A stretch of 64,000 bases of DNA from Natrinema saccharevitans. Lineage in GTDB: Archaea > Halobacteriota > Halobacteria > Halobacteriales > Natrialbaceae. The notes under the pieces were generated by a model. That model had not been told where the DNA came from, searched no databases, and saw only the letters and a program-made list of their open reading frames with translations. Position numbers and translations under genes: made by a program. The DNA is taken from NCBI RefSeq assembly GCF_001953745.1, contig NZ_LWLN01000001.1, positions 1,054,001 to 1,118,000 of the forward strand, in the 5' to 3' direction. Of this stretch, positions 34,476 to 42,117 are shown one piece after another (positions within the stretch are counted from its first letter, which is position 1; every line of letters begins with the position of its first letter).

Positions 34476-35546
34476 TTACTCGAGGTCCGCACCGACCGCG
34501 TCCTCGACCGAGGAGAACCCGTCACGCTCGAGCAACGCGGCCAGTCCGCGGTTGATCCGCTTTGCGGTCGAGGGTCCCTCGTAGACGAAGCCGGTGTACA
34601 ACTGGACGAGCGAGGCACCGGCCCGGATCTTTTCGTACGCACTCTCCGGGGAGTCGACGCCGCCGACGCCGATGATCGGCAGGTCCCCGTCGGTGTACTC
34701 GGCGAGCGACCGAATGACGGCTGTCGAGCGATCCGCGATCGGCTTGCCGCTGAGCCCGCCCCACTCCTCCCGCCGGGGCGACGCGAGCCCCTCGCGGCTC
34801 GTCGAGGTGTTCGTCGCGACGATACCGTCGAGGTCGAATGCCTGAACGATATCGACGAGGTCGAAGATCGACTCCTCGGGTTCGTCGGGGCCGATCTTCA
34901 CCAGAATCGGGACGTCGCGGTCGTTCTCGGCCTCGAGGGTCTCGAAGATCGCCCGGAGATGCTCCGGCGACCCCTCGTCGAACTCCTCGGGCGTGTTCGG
35001 ACAGGAGACGTTGACGACCACGTAGTCGGCGAACGGCGAGAGCCGGTCGAAGACGCGCCGGTAGTCCTCGATCGCCTCGCGCTCGCTCGAGGAGTTCATT
35101 TTCCCGACGTTGACGCCCAGCGGGATCGCTGGGGTGCCGTCTTCCTCGAGCCGCGACTTGACCCGTTCCATCCCCTGACCGTTGAAGCCCATCCGATTGA
35201 CCATCCCCTCGTCCTCGCGCAGGCGGAAGAGCCGGGGGCGGTCGTTGCCCTCCTGTGGGTAGGGCGTGACGGTGCCGATCTCGACGAAGCCAAAGCCCAG
35301 CGCTGCGAGCGCGTGGGTCACTTCGGCGTTCTTGTCGAAGCCGGCGGCGACGCCGACCGGGTTCGGGAACGTTGTCTCGAACAGGTCGACCTCGAGGGCC
35401 GGATCGTCGTACTGATAGGCATACGAGAGCGCCGCCCGCGTCGGTCGCGTGGACTGGGCCGCCCGGAGCGTTCGTTTGCCCAGATCGTGGGCCGTCTCGG
35501 CCGGCAGTTTGAACGCGAGGGGGCGAACCCGCGAGTACAGCGTCAT
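34476..35546 (-). CDS. pyrD: Quinone-dependent dihydroorotate dehydrogenase (class 2)
   Basis: 356 residues from the ATG at 35546; the longer upstream frame begins in AT-rich intergenic DNA. Residues 1-40 form the N-terminal membrane-associated, quinone-access helices typical of class 2. Motifs are FPNPVGVAAGFDKNAEV, VNVSCPNTPEEFDEG, ILVKIGPDEPEE, GIVATNTSTSREGL and GVGGVDSPESAYEKIRAGASLVQLYTGFVYEGP, the FMN-binding core. It oxidises dihydroorotate to orotate in pyrimidine synthesis, passing electrons to membrane quinone. It is convergent with the small ORF that follows the dihydroorotase-like gene. Confidence 0.94.
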   Translation of the reverse strand: MTLYSRVRPLAFKLPAETAHDLGKRTLRAAQSTRPTRAALSYAYQYDDPALEVDLFETTFPNPVGVAAGFDKNAEVTHALAALGFGFVEIGTVTPYPQEGNDRPRLFRLREDEGMVNRMGFNGQGMERVKSRLEEDGTPAIPLGVNVGKMNSSSEREAIEDYRRVFDRLSPFADYVVVNVSCPNTPEEFDEGSPEHLRAIFETLEAENDRDVPILVKIGPDEPEESIFDLVDIVQAFDLDGIVATNTSTSREGLASPRREEWGGLSGKPIADRSTAVIRSLAEYTDGDLPIIGVGGVDSPESAYEKIRAGASLVQLYTGFVYEGPSTAKRINRGLAALLERDGFSSVEDAVGADLE

Positions 35547-35783
35547 TGCCGGACCCTGGGGGCGGCCAACAGGTAAACGTCCCGAAGCGGCGCGGTCGGT
35601 GATCCCGATCAGAGCGACTCGAGGAGCATGTCGCTGTCGGCGATGGGCGAGATTAGATAGCCACTCACGCAGAAGAAGCCGATGGTAGTCGTAGGACGGA
35701 CGACTGTGTGACTTTCCTCTCGTCCCCGCGTTACGTACAATGGCTGCTCCGTAAACTACAGCTGCCATAAAACATTGGAAAAA

Positions 35784-35795
35784 TTTTAATATTAG
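35784..35795 (+). promoter_or_regulatory. Candidate TATA box of halocin-like gene
   Basis: TTTTAATATTAG is strongly AT-rich. A start about 25 bp downstream gives a leader of about 100 nt, unusually long for a haloarchaeal gene, and places a stable hairpin next to the start codon. Confidence 0.45.
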
Positions 35796-35880
35796 TGATT
35801 AGGTAATTACAGTTATTATGAAGGAATACAACCCATGAAAATGTTAGCAAGACTAGTAATATTACATACAGAAATATGCA

Positions 35881-35900
35881 TGGGTGCTTGAATGCACCCA
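35881..35900 (+). promoter_or_regulatory. Hairpin next to the halocin-like start codon
   Basis: TGGGTGC and GCACCCA form a perfect 7-bp stem with a TTGAAT loop. It ends 16 bp before the ATG at 35917. It could hide or present the translation start; this is inferred from position. Confidence 0.45.
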
Positions 35901-35916
35901 ATAAGAGTAACCAGAT

Positions 35917-36759
35917 ATGAACAGGAGAAAAATACTCCGAACGGTAGCCGCGAGTGGAATTAGTGGTGCGAGTATGGTCGCCGCCGGCATGTCCGCTGCT
36001 GGTGCAGAGACCTCTGACGGCGAGTTCACCATCAGTAATGTACGACTCAAACAGACGAGCGCTGCGCATGCGGACCGCGTTGCTATCGAAGAAACGGCGG
36101 AAACGAGCCAATTGGCATCCGTGATGGCTCAAGAAACGGGCCGAGAAAGCAGCGATAAGACGATCTCCTACCATCTGGAGGCGGAAGAACGGGATGTTCG
36201 GGAGCAAGCTCCCGCGCTCACGATCGTTCCGATGAAACCGGGAGACAAAGAGTGGAGCGAACTGTCGATTTCCGATGTCGGTCTACAGTTCGTTCTGACC
36301 GCGGAGGAGAACAGCACTCGATCTCCGGTCGCCGCGATGGGAATGTCCTATCGCGACTCCACCCCGAAAACACCCGATTCGGACACTGTCTCTACCGCGA
36401 GTAATGGTCTCGCTCTTGACCTCTACGGGCAGGATGAAACTGGTTCGATCGGCACCGTGGCCACGCAGTCCGTCGATGGCGCCGCCTCGACGGCTGTACC
36501 GGGTTCGGACGGAGTGAGTACCGCCGGTCTCGGCTGTGACGGCTGTAAGGTCGTCGTCGGTGCTATCTGTGTCGGTGTCAACGGAACTCTCGGCCGTTCG
36601 GGATGTGTTTCCCGTTGTGTCCCGATCGTCGTTAGTAACCCTGCTCTCGGAGGAGGCTGCGCAGCGCTCTGTTATGCCCTCACGTCGCAACTAGGCAAAA
36701 TCGCCTGTGGTTCTGGAGGTCTGTCGACAGCAGTCTGCCACACGATCGACTTCTGTTGA
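35917..36759 (+). CDS. Halocin C8-like precursor: Tat signal, immunity region, C-terminal microhalocin
   Basis: 280 residues, close to the 283 of the halocin C8 proprotein. Residues 1-30 form a Tat signal (RRK at 3-5, hydrophobic core, then SAAGA). Residues about 31-202 are a polar, cysteine-free region that corresponds by position to HalI, the immunity half. Residues about 203-280 form a compact, glycine-rich peptide with exactly ten cysteines (207, 210, 218, 230, 234, 248, 252, 264, 274, 280), ending in DFC; halocin C8 also has ten cysteines and ends in a cysteine. By analogy, the precursor is exported folded, then cut to release a heat-stable antimicrobial peptide. Neighbouring DNA is AT-rich, suggesting a recently acquired island. 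Confidence 0.85.
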   Translation: MNRRKILRTVAASGISGASMVAAGMSAAGAETSDGEFTISNVRLKQTSAAHADRVAIEETAETSQLASVMAQETGRESSDKTISYHLEAEERDVREQAPALTIVPMKPGDKEWSELSISDVGLQFVLTAEENSTRSPVAAMGMSYRDSTPKTPDSDTVSTASNGLALDLYGQDETGSIGTVATQSVDGAASTAVPGSDGVSTAGLGCDGCKVVVGAICVGVNGTLGRSGCVSRCVPIVVSNPALGGGCAALCYALTSQLGKIACGSGGLSTAVCHTIDFC

Positions 36760-36762
36760 CTG

Positions 36763-36784
36763 ATAGGGTAGCACCCTATTTTTT
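36763..36784 (+). terminator. Intrinsic-type terminator after the halocin-like gene
   Basis: ATAGGGT (36763-36769) and ACCCTAT (36773-36779) form a perfect 7-bp stem with an AGC loop, followed by six T (36779-36784). It begins 4 bp after the halocin-like stop. On the other strand the same DNA holds the last codons of the convergent small membrane-protein gene. Confidence 0.8.
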
Positions 36785-36955
36785 GGGAAGGCCTCGTATC
36801 AGTAGTTCACTGATTCCGGACGCTACCGCCCCTACGGTTAGTATATAATACCATTGCAGGGACGTGGCTAGCCCCAGCAGTGCGATAAGGCCGATACCGA
36901 CGACGAGCGTTATCCAGTGATCCTCACCGACTATTGCTATTCCGGCTCGATTCAT
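36776..36955 (-). CDS. 59-residue two-helix membrane protein, convergent with the halocin-like gene
   Basis: 59 residues from the ATG at 36955 (MNRAGIAIVGEDH); an in-frame ATG at 37033 would add 26 residues from AT-rich leader and is less likely. Two hydrophobic helices (about 15-31 and 35-53) are joined by a short QW turn, and the tail RGLPKK is basic. The stop lies in the terminator hairpin shared with the halocin-like gene. The AT-rich base composition matches that gene and not the rest of the window. It may assist immunity or export, or be an unrelated small membrane protein; I do not recognise the family. Confidence 0.65.
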   Translation of the reverse strand: MNRAGIAIVGEDHWITLVVGIGLIALLGLATSLQWYYILTVGAVASGISELLIRGLPKK

Positions 36956-37191
36956 ACTAATAGCTTTCCGACATAAAACAATATTACTTTCGGTAGTTGT
37001 CACCGATGTCTTATGCCGTTTCCCCAATTTCACTTTACCCGACCGTTTCCGCTCAGCGGTCGAAACTGCATCAAATTCCTCGTTCCGGGTTCACAAATCA
37101 GCGACACGTCGGTTCGCGTCCTGACGTCGCGGGCCCGCCCGATCCCGTTGCCCGAGGCGACGTTCCGACTCGAGGCTGCAAGAACGTGCTG

Positions 37192-38826
37192 TCAGGCCGT
37201 GAACCGATCGCGGACCCGGTCCCGGAGAGCCGATTTCCGGACTTTCTCCCCGTTCGGCCCCTCGGTCGTCGGGAACCCGTCGACGACCTCGACCGCCTCG
37301 GGAATCTTGTAGTCGGCGACGCGGGCATCGAGGAACGCCTCGAGGTCGTCGGTCGGGACCTCGCCGTCGGCGGGGACGACGAACGCGACCGGCACCTCGC
37401 CGTGGCGCGGGTGGGGCGCGCCGACGACCTCGCAGGCGCGGACGGCGGGATGGGCTTCGACGGCGGCCCCGATCTCGCGGGGCGCGACGAGAAACCCCCG
37501 GACCCGCAGGGCGTCGTCGAGTCTCGAGCGGTAGTAGACGTAGCCGTCGGCGTCGATCTCGGCGAGATCGCCGGTGTAGAACCACCCCCGCTCGTCGAAG
37601 GCCGCGGCGGTCGCCTCGGGTTTCCCGAGGTAGCCGTCGGCCAGGGGGTACCCCCGGATCGCGAGTTCGCCTTCCTCGCCGGCCGGCAGTTGCTCGCGTG
37701 TTTCGGGATCGACGATCGCCGCCTCGATGGCCGGGTGGATCGGCGGGCCGCCGACCCGCTTGCGCCGCTCGGCGGGGTCGGCCGGGTCGCCGACGAAGAG
37801 TTGGCTGTTGGCCTCCGAGAGGCCGTAGGGCTGGACGACCGGGAAGCCGAACGTCGACTCGATGCGCTCGAACAGTGTCTCGTCGAACCCCTTGCTGATG
37901 AACCCCACGACGCCTGTGTCGACGGTTTCGACCCGTGCGGTGTCGAACGACTCGTCCTCGAGCATCCGTTCGAACATCACACCCAGCCCGGTGAGGGAAG
38001 TGGCGTCGTACTCGTCGACCAGCCGGATCGTCTCACCGGGGTCGAAGTGGGTCTGCGCGACGAGCGTACCGCCGGTCGCGAGGACGCTGAACAGCGTGTT
38101 GTAACCCCAGATGCCACAGAACGGCAGCGTCGCCACGCTGACGTCGTCCCCGTCGACCCCGAGGTGGTCGGCGACGTGTGTGGCGTGGTTCAACAGCGAC
38201 CGACTCGACTGGAGACACCCCTTCGGATCGCTCGTGGTCCCGCTCGTGTAGAAGATCGCCGCCGGAGCCTCGGGATCGGCGGCGGGCTCGAGGCCGTCCC
38301 ACCCTCGCGCTCGCCCCGTCGCCAGCACGTCGTCGTAGTCGCGTAGCGCCGGGCGTTCGGCCGCCGACTCGAGGCTGACGATCGCCTCGAGAGTCGGGAT
38401 CGAGTCGGGGTCGAACGCGTCGGGCGACGCCGTCGCGACTTCGGGGACCGCCGTCGCGAGCATCTCGTGGTAGTCCCGTCCGAGCAGAGCGTCCTCGGTG
38501 AGCAGTACCGACGCGCCCGAGTCGGCGAGCATGTACTCGAGTTCGTGGGTCCGGTAGCGGGTGTTGACCGCGACGGTCGCCGCGCCCAGCATCGAGGTCG
38601 CCAGTTGGCAGGCGATCCACTCGGGGCGGTTCCCGAGCCAGACGGCGACGACGTCGCCGTCCGAGACGCCCAGTTCGGCGAGTCCAGCCGCGAGCGCCCG
38701 GCTCTCGGCGAGCAGGTCGTCGTAGGTCCACTCGGTTCCCTCGAAGACGACGGCCCGCCGATCCGGCCGGTCCGCCGCGACCGACGCGATCCCCTCGTAG
38801 ATGGTTTCGTCTGGCCACGCGAGCAT
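37192..38826 (-). CDS. Acyl-CoA synthetase (class I AMP-forming, long-chain fatty acid-CoA ligase-like)
   Basis: 544 residues from the ATG at 38826, chosen because a TATA-like element (about 38855-38863 on the minus strand) puts the start site near 38833, making the ATG at 38847 unlikely. The adenylation domain has FYTSGTTSDPKG (P-loop for ATP), QPYGLSEANSQ and YTGDLAEIDADGYVYYRSR; the C-terminal hinge and catalytic lysine are in GPNGEKVRKSAL. The enzyme ligates CoA to a carboxylic acid through an acyl-adenylate. A medium- or long-chain substrate is likely but not proven. No fatty-acid operon partner is adjacent. Confidence 0.92.
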   Translation of the reverse strand: MLAWPDETIYEGIASVAADRPDRRAVVFEGTEWTYDDLLAESRALAAGLAELGVSDGDVVAVWLGNRPEWIACQLATSMLGAATVAVNTRYRTHELEYMLADSGASVLLTEDALLGRDYHEMLATAVPEVATASPDAFDPDSIPTLEAIVSLESAAERPALRDYDDVLATGRARGWDGLEPAADPEAPAAIFYTSGTTSDPKGCLQSSRSLLNHATHVADHLGVDGDDVSVATLPFCGIWGYNTLFSVLATGGTLVAQTHFDPGETIRLVDEYDATSLTGLGVMFERMLEDESFDTARVETVDTGVVGFISKGFDETLFERIESTFGFPVVQPYGLSEANSQLFVGDPADPAERRKRVGGPPIHPAIEAAIVDPETREQLPAGEEGELAIRGYPLADGYLGKPEATAAAFDERGWFYTGDLAEIDADGYVYYRSRLDDALRVRGFLVAPREIGAAVEAHPAVRACEVVGAPHPRHGEVPVAFVVPADGEVPTDDLEAFLDARVADYKIPEAVEVVDGFPTTEGPNGEKVRKSALRDRVRDRFTA

Positions 38827-38897
38827 CGGTAACAGGTGTGGTATCACAAACCACGGGTAAAACGGTTGCGTCCCGTCGGCCTCGCACCGCTGCGGAC

Positions 38898-39227
38898 TCA
38901 GGTCTCGCCGACTCGTTCGGCGTCCGGCCCGAAAACCGACTCGAGCAACGCGGGGACATCCTCGGGGGAGACGTCCGAGTACCAGCGATTTCGCGGCTGG
39001 ATCGTGATCGCGGTCCCGCCCTCGCTACAGAGGCCGAGACACGAGGTTTCGCTGACCGAGACGGCGGTCCAGAAGGCGTCGCGCTCGCGCAGCCACTCTT
39101 TGACCGCCGCGACGGTCTCGTCGGCACCGACCGCGCCACAGCTCGCGTGTTCGCCCTCGCGGTCGTTCGTACAGACGAAGACGTGGGCGTCGAGCCGCTC
39201 GGTGTGTTGCTCGGTCCGGTCGTTCAT
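38898..39227 (-). CDS. Thioredoxin-like (2Fe-2S) ferredoxin
   Basis: 109 residues from the ATG at 39227, overlapping the cbtA stop (ATGA). Four cysteines, in HVFVCTNDREGEHASCG and ETSCLGLCSEGG, are spaced as in the thioredoxin-like 2Fe-2S ferredoxins (Nqo2/CbiW-like). TAITIQPRNRWYSDVSPEDVPALL is the usual C-terminal part. In haloarchaea it follows cbtAB and lies near cobalamin-synthesis genes, so a role in electron supply for cobalt insertion or corrin reduction is inferred. A longer frame runs into cbtA and is not real. Confidence 0.9.
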   Translation of the reverse strand: MNDRTEQHTERLDAHVFVCTNDREGEHASCGAVGADETVAAVKEWLRERDAFWTAVSVSETSCLGLCSEGGTAITIQPRNRWYSDVSPEDVPALLESVFGPDAERVGET

Positions 39228-40000
39228 GGGCTCGTCAGCAGGTCGTCGCGGCGTTCGGCGGCCGACTGCACGCCGGCCCGCGTCTGGAGCCAGCCGAAGC
39301 AGGCGGCCACCAGCGCCCAGAGCGCGGCCTGACTCAGGACGGTCAGCCCGCGGAACGCGGTCACCAGTTCGGCCGACAGTGTACCGGCCTCGACGATCGT
39401 CGGTGCCGCGATCGTCGTGACGGCGACGAGCGCGACGATCGGAACCGCGGCCGCGCCGACCCCGAGCGGACGGTTTTCGGGCGACAGGCGGCCGTAGCCG
39501 TAGACCGACGCCGCGGCGACGACGGCTCCGACGGCCATCATCCCGGCGTAGATCGCGCTTCGCAACGTCGGGTCGAACGCAAGTTCCGCCCCCGGCGTCG
39601 TCGGCGGCAACACCAGCCACGGGGCGACCGAGACGGTCAGGAAGCCGGCCGCGGCCAGCACGTAGGTCTTGACCCGCCCGCGGCCGGGCAGCGCCGGCTC
39701 GAGGAAGTAGAAGGCGAGCGCGAATGCGCCGCCGAGCAGGATCCCCCAGAGAACGCCGCTGCCGATGCTGACGGCGGCTGTCGTCGCCTCGCTGACCGCG
39801 TGGGCGTGTTCGCCGGCGGCCTGGGCGTGTTCACCCGCCGCGTGGGCGTGTTCACCCGCCGCGTGGGCGTGTTCGCCGCCCTCGGCGCGCGTCTCCATGT
39901 GACCGACGAGCGGGTTCGCGACCAGCGCCACGTAGGCCCCGTAGGCGATCCCCGCGATCGCCCCGGCGAGGACGCCCCGCTCGAGGTAGTCGGCGAGCAT
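39224..40000 (-). CDS. cbtA: CbtA-family membrane protein, proposed cobalt transporter
   Basis: 258 residues, about six hydrophobic helices. The N-terminus LERGVLAGAIAGIAYGAYVALVANPLVGHME and the conserved pattern GVLWGILLGGAFALAFYFLEP followed by FLTVSVAPWLVLPP match CbtA (proposed cobalt transport partner of CbtB). The loop after the first helix contains a repeat of HAHAAGE, four copies (about residues 44-68), rich in histidine. Such loops bind Co or Ni ions and may pre-load the channel. Starts at the TGATG overlap with cbtB and overlaps the ferredoxin gene by ATGA, so all three are translated together. Confidence 0.88.
   Translation of the reverse strand: MLADYLERGVLAGAIAGIAYGAYVALVANPLVGHMETRAEGGEHAHAAGEHAHAAGEHAQAAGEHAHAVSEATTAAVSIGSGVLWGILLGGAFALAFYFLEPALPGRGRVKTYVLAAAGFLTVSVAPWLVLPPTTPGAELAFDPTLRSAIYAGMMAVGAVVAAASVYGYGRLSPENRPLGVGAAAVPIVALVAVTTIAAPTIVEAGTLSAELVTAFRGLTVLSQAALWALVAACFGWLQTRAGVQSAAERRDDLLTSP
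39790..39890 (-). repeat. 21-bp tandem repeats coding for HAHAAGE
   Basis: Four 21-bp units (GGGCGTGTTC and its neighbours on the plus strand) lie inside cbtA. They keep the frame and encode the histidine-rich metal-binding loop. Third copy varies (HAQAAGE). Confidence 0.85.
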
Positions 40001-40185
40001 CAGTGACAGATGACCCCGGCCGCGTGCCGGAAGTTGTGCATCGCGTCGTGGGCCAGCGGCTCCTGCAGGAACAGCAGGGCGAACGCCGTTGCCGCGACGA
40101 ACGCGAAGACGGCAAGCAGTTGTGCGGTCGTGAGATCGTCACGTGCGGTCCCGATACGATCGTGAACGGTGTCGGTCGTCGTCAT
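40000..40185 (-). CDS. cbtB: CbtB-type small membrane protein, proposed cobalt transport subunit
   Basis: 61 residues from the ATG at 40185; an ATG 9 bp upstream is also in frame. One membrane helix (about 22-42, AQLLAVFAFVAATAFALLFL) precedes the conserved histidine-rich tail EPLAHDAMHNFRHAAGVICH, the CbtB signature that binds Co. Overlaps cbtA by TGATG. Likely transcribed divergently from the Mrp operon. No riboswitch was recognised upstream. Confidence 0.9.
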   Translation of the reverse strand: MTTTDTVHDRIGTARDDLTTAQLLAVFAFVAATAFALLFLQEPLAHDAMHNFRHAAGVICH

Positions 40186-40427
40186 GCAAGTCAATTTTCT
40201 CTACTGAAACTCCGCTTGTAAAACTACCGATCGTCCGACGACGGCACCGGATTTCACCGCTGTCAACCGCTCGGCGGGACGGAACCAAGATAGTCACGAA
40301 TAATCCGAACGAATTCGCCGGATCGGGCGACTTCGGGGAATAACGAAATCGTTTTCCTACGGCTGACGCTTGACTCGACCAACGAGAGTCATGCATATCC
40401 AACGACGGTCACCCGGAGGGAACGGCC

Positions 40428-41459
40428 GTGGCGGTTGAACGCCTGCTCGTCCCGCTGTCGGACACGGTGACCGTCCGGCAGACGGTCGGATACGCCGTCC
40501 AATCGGGCCTCGAGCGCGCCGATTCGCTCGAGTGTCACCTGGTCGTTGCCCTTCCCTACGACGACGACGTCCCCGAGAATGCGCGCCAGCGCGAGGACGC
40601 CGACGACCTGCTGTCGCGGGCGCGAAACTGGGTCGAAGAGGACGCCGGCGACGCCGACGTGACGATCGAGACGGCGACGCTGGGTGCCGACGAATACCTC
40701 TTCGGTCCCCGCGACTACGCGGAGATTTTCGACGGGTACGCCGCGGAACACGGCCTCGATCGGGTCGTCCTCGATCCGGAGTACCAGCCCGGCGTCACCG
40801 CCCGCATCCTCCAGCCCCTCGAGCGGGAACTCGACCGGATCGGCCTGACCTACGACGAGGCACCGGTCGAGCGCTCGACTCGCCGCGGACGCCTCTCGGG
40901 GAGCGAGGACTTCGACCGGCTGTTCGCCACGTTCATGATCTCCTACGGCTTCTATCTCGTCCTGGGCGATCCCACCTACTGGTTCGATCTGGTCACCGGC
41001 GCGGCGGTCGCGGGCATCGTCGCCGTCTCGCTCGCGCGGGTGACGTTTTCGGTCCCGCTGGACCGCGTTCAGTCGCCGATCCGGGTCGTCCGTTTCGCCC
41101 TCTACATTCCCTACCTGCTCTGGGAGATCGTCAAGGCGAACATCGCGGTCTCGGCCGTGATACTCCGGCCGTCGATGCCCATCGAGCCGACGCTGACGCA
41201 GGTCGATTCGCGAGTCAGAAGCGGGCTGCCCCTGACCGCGCTGGCCAACAGCATCACCCTCACCCCGGGCACGCTGACCGTGCGGGCCACCGACCAGCGG
41301 CTGCTGGTCCACACGCTGATCCCCGCCGCCCGCGAGGACCTCTTCGACGGCGGCCTCGAGAAGGCGATCCGGTTCGTCTTCTACGGCCGCGAGTCGGCCG
41401 CGATCCCCTCGCCGCGCGAACGCGACGACGCCGAGATCGTCGGGGGTGACGAGCTGTGA
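40428..41459 (+). CDS. mnhE: Mrp antiporter subunit E with N-terminal UspA-like domain
   Basis: 343 residues from the GTG at 40428, about 8 bp after GGAGGG. Residues 1-145 form a UspA-like domain (ERLLVPLSDTVTVRQTVGYAV, RVVLDPEYQPG), an adaptation seen in haloarchaeal MnhE. Residues about 160-300 form the MnhE domain with hydrophobic helices (FMISYGFYLVLG, WFDLVTGAAVAGIVAVSL), then the loop RSGLPLTALANSITLTPGTLTV, the hallmark of MnhE. First gene of the nine-gene cluster and coupled to the F subunit by GTGA overlap. It helps assemble the Na+/H+ antiporter. Confidence 0.92.
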   Translation: MAVERLLVPLSDTVTVRQTVGYAVQSGLERADSLECHLVVALPYDDDVPENARQREDADDLLSRARNWVEEDAGDADVTIETATLGADEYLFGPRDYAEIFDGYAAEHGLDRVVLDPEYQPGVTARILQPLERELDRIGLTYDEAPVERSTRRGRLSGSEDFDRLFATFMISYGFYLVLGDPTYWFDLVTGAAVAGIVAVSLARVTFSVPLDRVQSPIRVVRFALYIPYLLWEIVKANIAVSAVILRPSMPIEPTLTQVDSRVRSGLPLTALANSITLTPGTLTVRATDQRLLVHTLIPAAREDLFDGGLEKAIRFVFYGRESAAIPSPRERDDAEIVGGDEL

Positions 41460-41737
41460 CGCCGACCTCGCTCGAGGACGTCTTCCTCGTCGCGGCCGGC
41501 CTGTTCGTCGTGTTGGCGATCGCGATGTTCTACCGGGCGGTCGTCGGCCCGACCACGCAGGACCGGCTGCTCGCGGTCAACGTCCTCGGGACGAACACGG
41601 TCGTCATCCTCGCCCTGCTGGCGGCGGGGCTCGACCAGCGGTGGTTCCTCGACGTGGCGCTGATCTACGCCCTGCTGAACTTCCTGATGTCGGTCGCCAT
41701 CTCGAAGTTCACCGTCGAGCGGGGTGGTGTGCTGTGA
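41456..41737 (+). CDS. mnhF: Mrp antiporter subunit F
   Basis: 93 residues, three helices (about 12-32, 40-60, 66-84). The segment MFYRAVVGPTTQDRLLAVNVLGTN is the MnhF/PhaF hallmark. It starts at the GTG overlapping the mnhE stop by 4 bp. It acts with the other subunits as a small membrane component. Confidence 0.93.
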   Translation: MTPTSLEDVFLVAAGLFVVLAIAMFYRAVVGPTTQDRLLAVNVLGTNTVVILALLAAGLDQRWFLDVALIYALLNFLMSVAISKFTVERGGVL

Positions 41738-42117
41738 TCGAACCGACCCCGCTGCAGGTGACCCTCGAGACGGCCCGATTCTGGGCGATCGTCGTCCTGT
41801 TGGGACTGGGCGTGTTCTTCACGCTCGTCTCGACGGTCGGCGTCCTCCGCCTGCCGGACATCTACGCGCGGGCCCACACCGCCTCTCAGACGGACACGCT
41901 CGGGGCGGGCTTTGCCCTGGCCGGCGTCGCTCTGGCCTTCGGCTGGCAGCACGCGGCGGTTTACACCGTCTTGCTGCTGTTTTTCGTGTTCGTCACGAAC
42001 CCGACGGCCGCCCACGCGATCGCGCGATCGGCGGCCGAGACCGGCGTCGAGCCGGTCCTCGCCGAGGAAGGCGAGACGGACGAGGCGGCCGCCGACACGG
42101 AGGGTGAGACGCGATGA
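41734..42117 (+). CDS. mnhG: Mrp antiporter subunit G
   Basis: 127 residues. The GTG at 41734 overlaps the mnhF stop by 4 bp (GTGA), which fixes the start; a longer frame opens before it but runs through mnhF. Three helices, with STVGVLRLPDIYARAHTASQTDTLG as the MnhG signature (the RLPDxYxRxHA motif). An acidic 25-residue tail follows the third helix. The next gene overlaps by ATGA. Confidence 0.93.
   Translation: MIEPTPLQVTLETARFWAIVVLLGLGVFFTLVSTVGVLRLPDIYARAHTASQTDTLGAGFALAGVALAFGWQHAAVYTVLLLFFVFVTNPTAAHAIARSAAETGVEPVLAEEGETDEAAADTEGETR

Larger units (their letters stand above)
35547..35916 (+). other. AT-rich leader region of the halocin-like gene
   Basis: The first 200 bp are ordinary GC-rich spacer. 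From about 35755 the composition changes to AT-rich, including TTTTAATATTAG at 35784-35795 (candidate TATA) and a 7-bp hairpin (35881-35900) 16 bp before the ATG at 35917. Two very short frames occur in the leader: one of 6 codons from about 35818, and one of 18 codons starting MKMLARLVIL, from 35835 to 35891, ending inside the hairpin. Their coding status is unproven. Confidence 0.55.

Noticed and set aside
39790-39890. Regular short repeats that could look like a CRISPR array
   Set aside because: Units are contiguous 21-mers without spacers and are in frame within cbtA.
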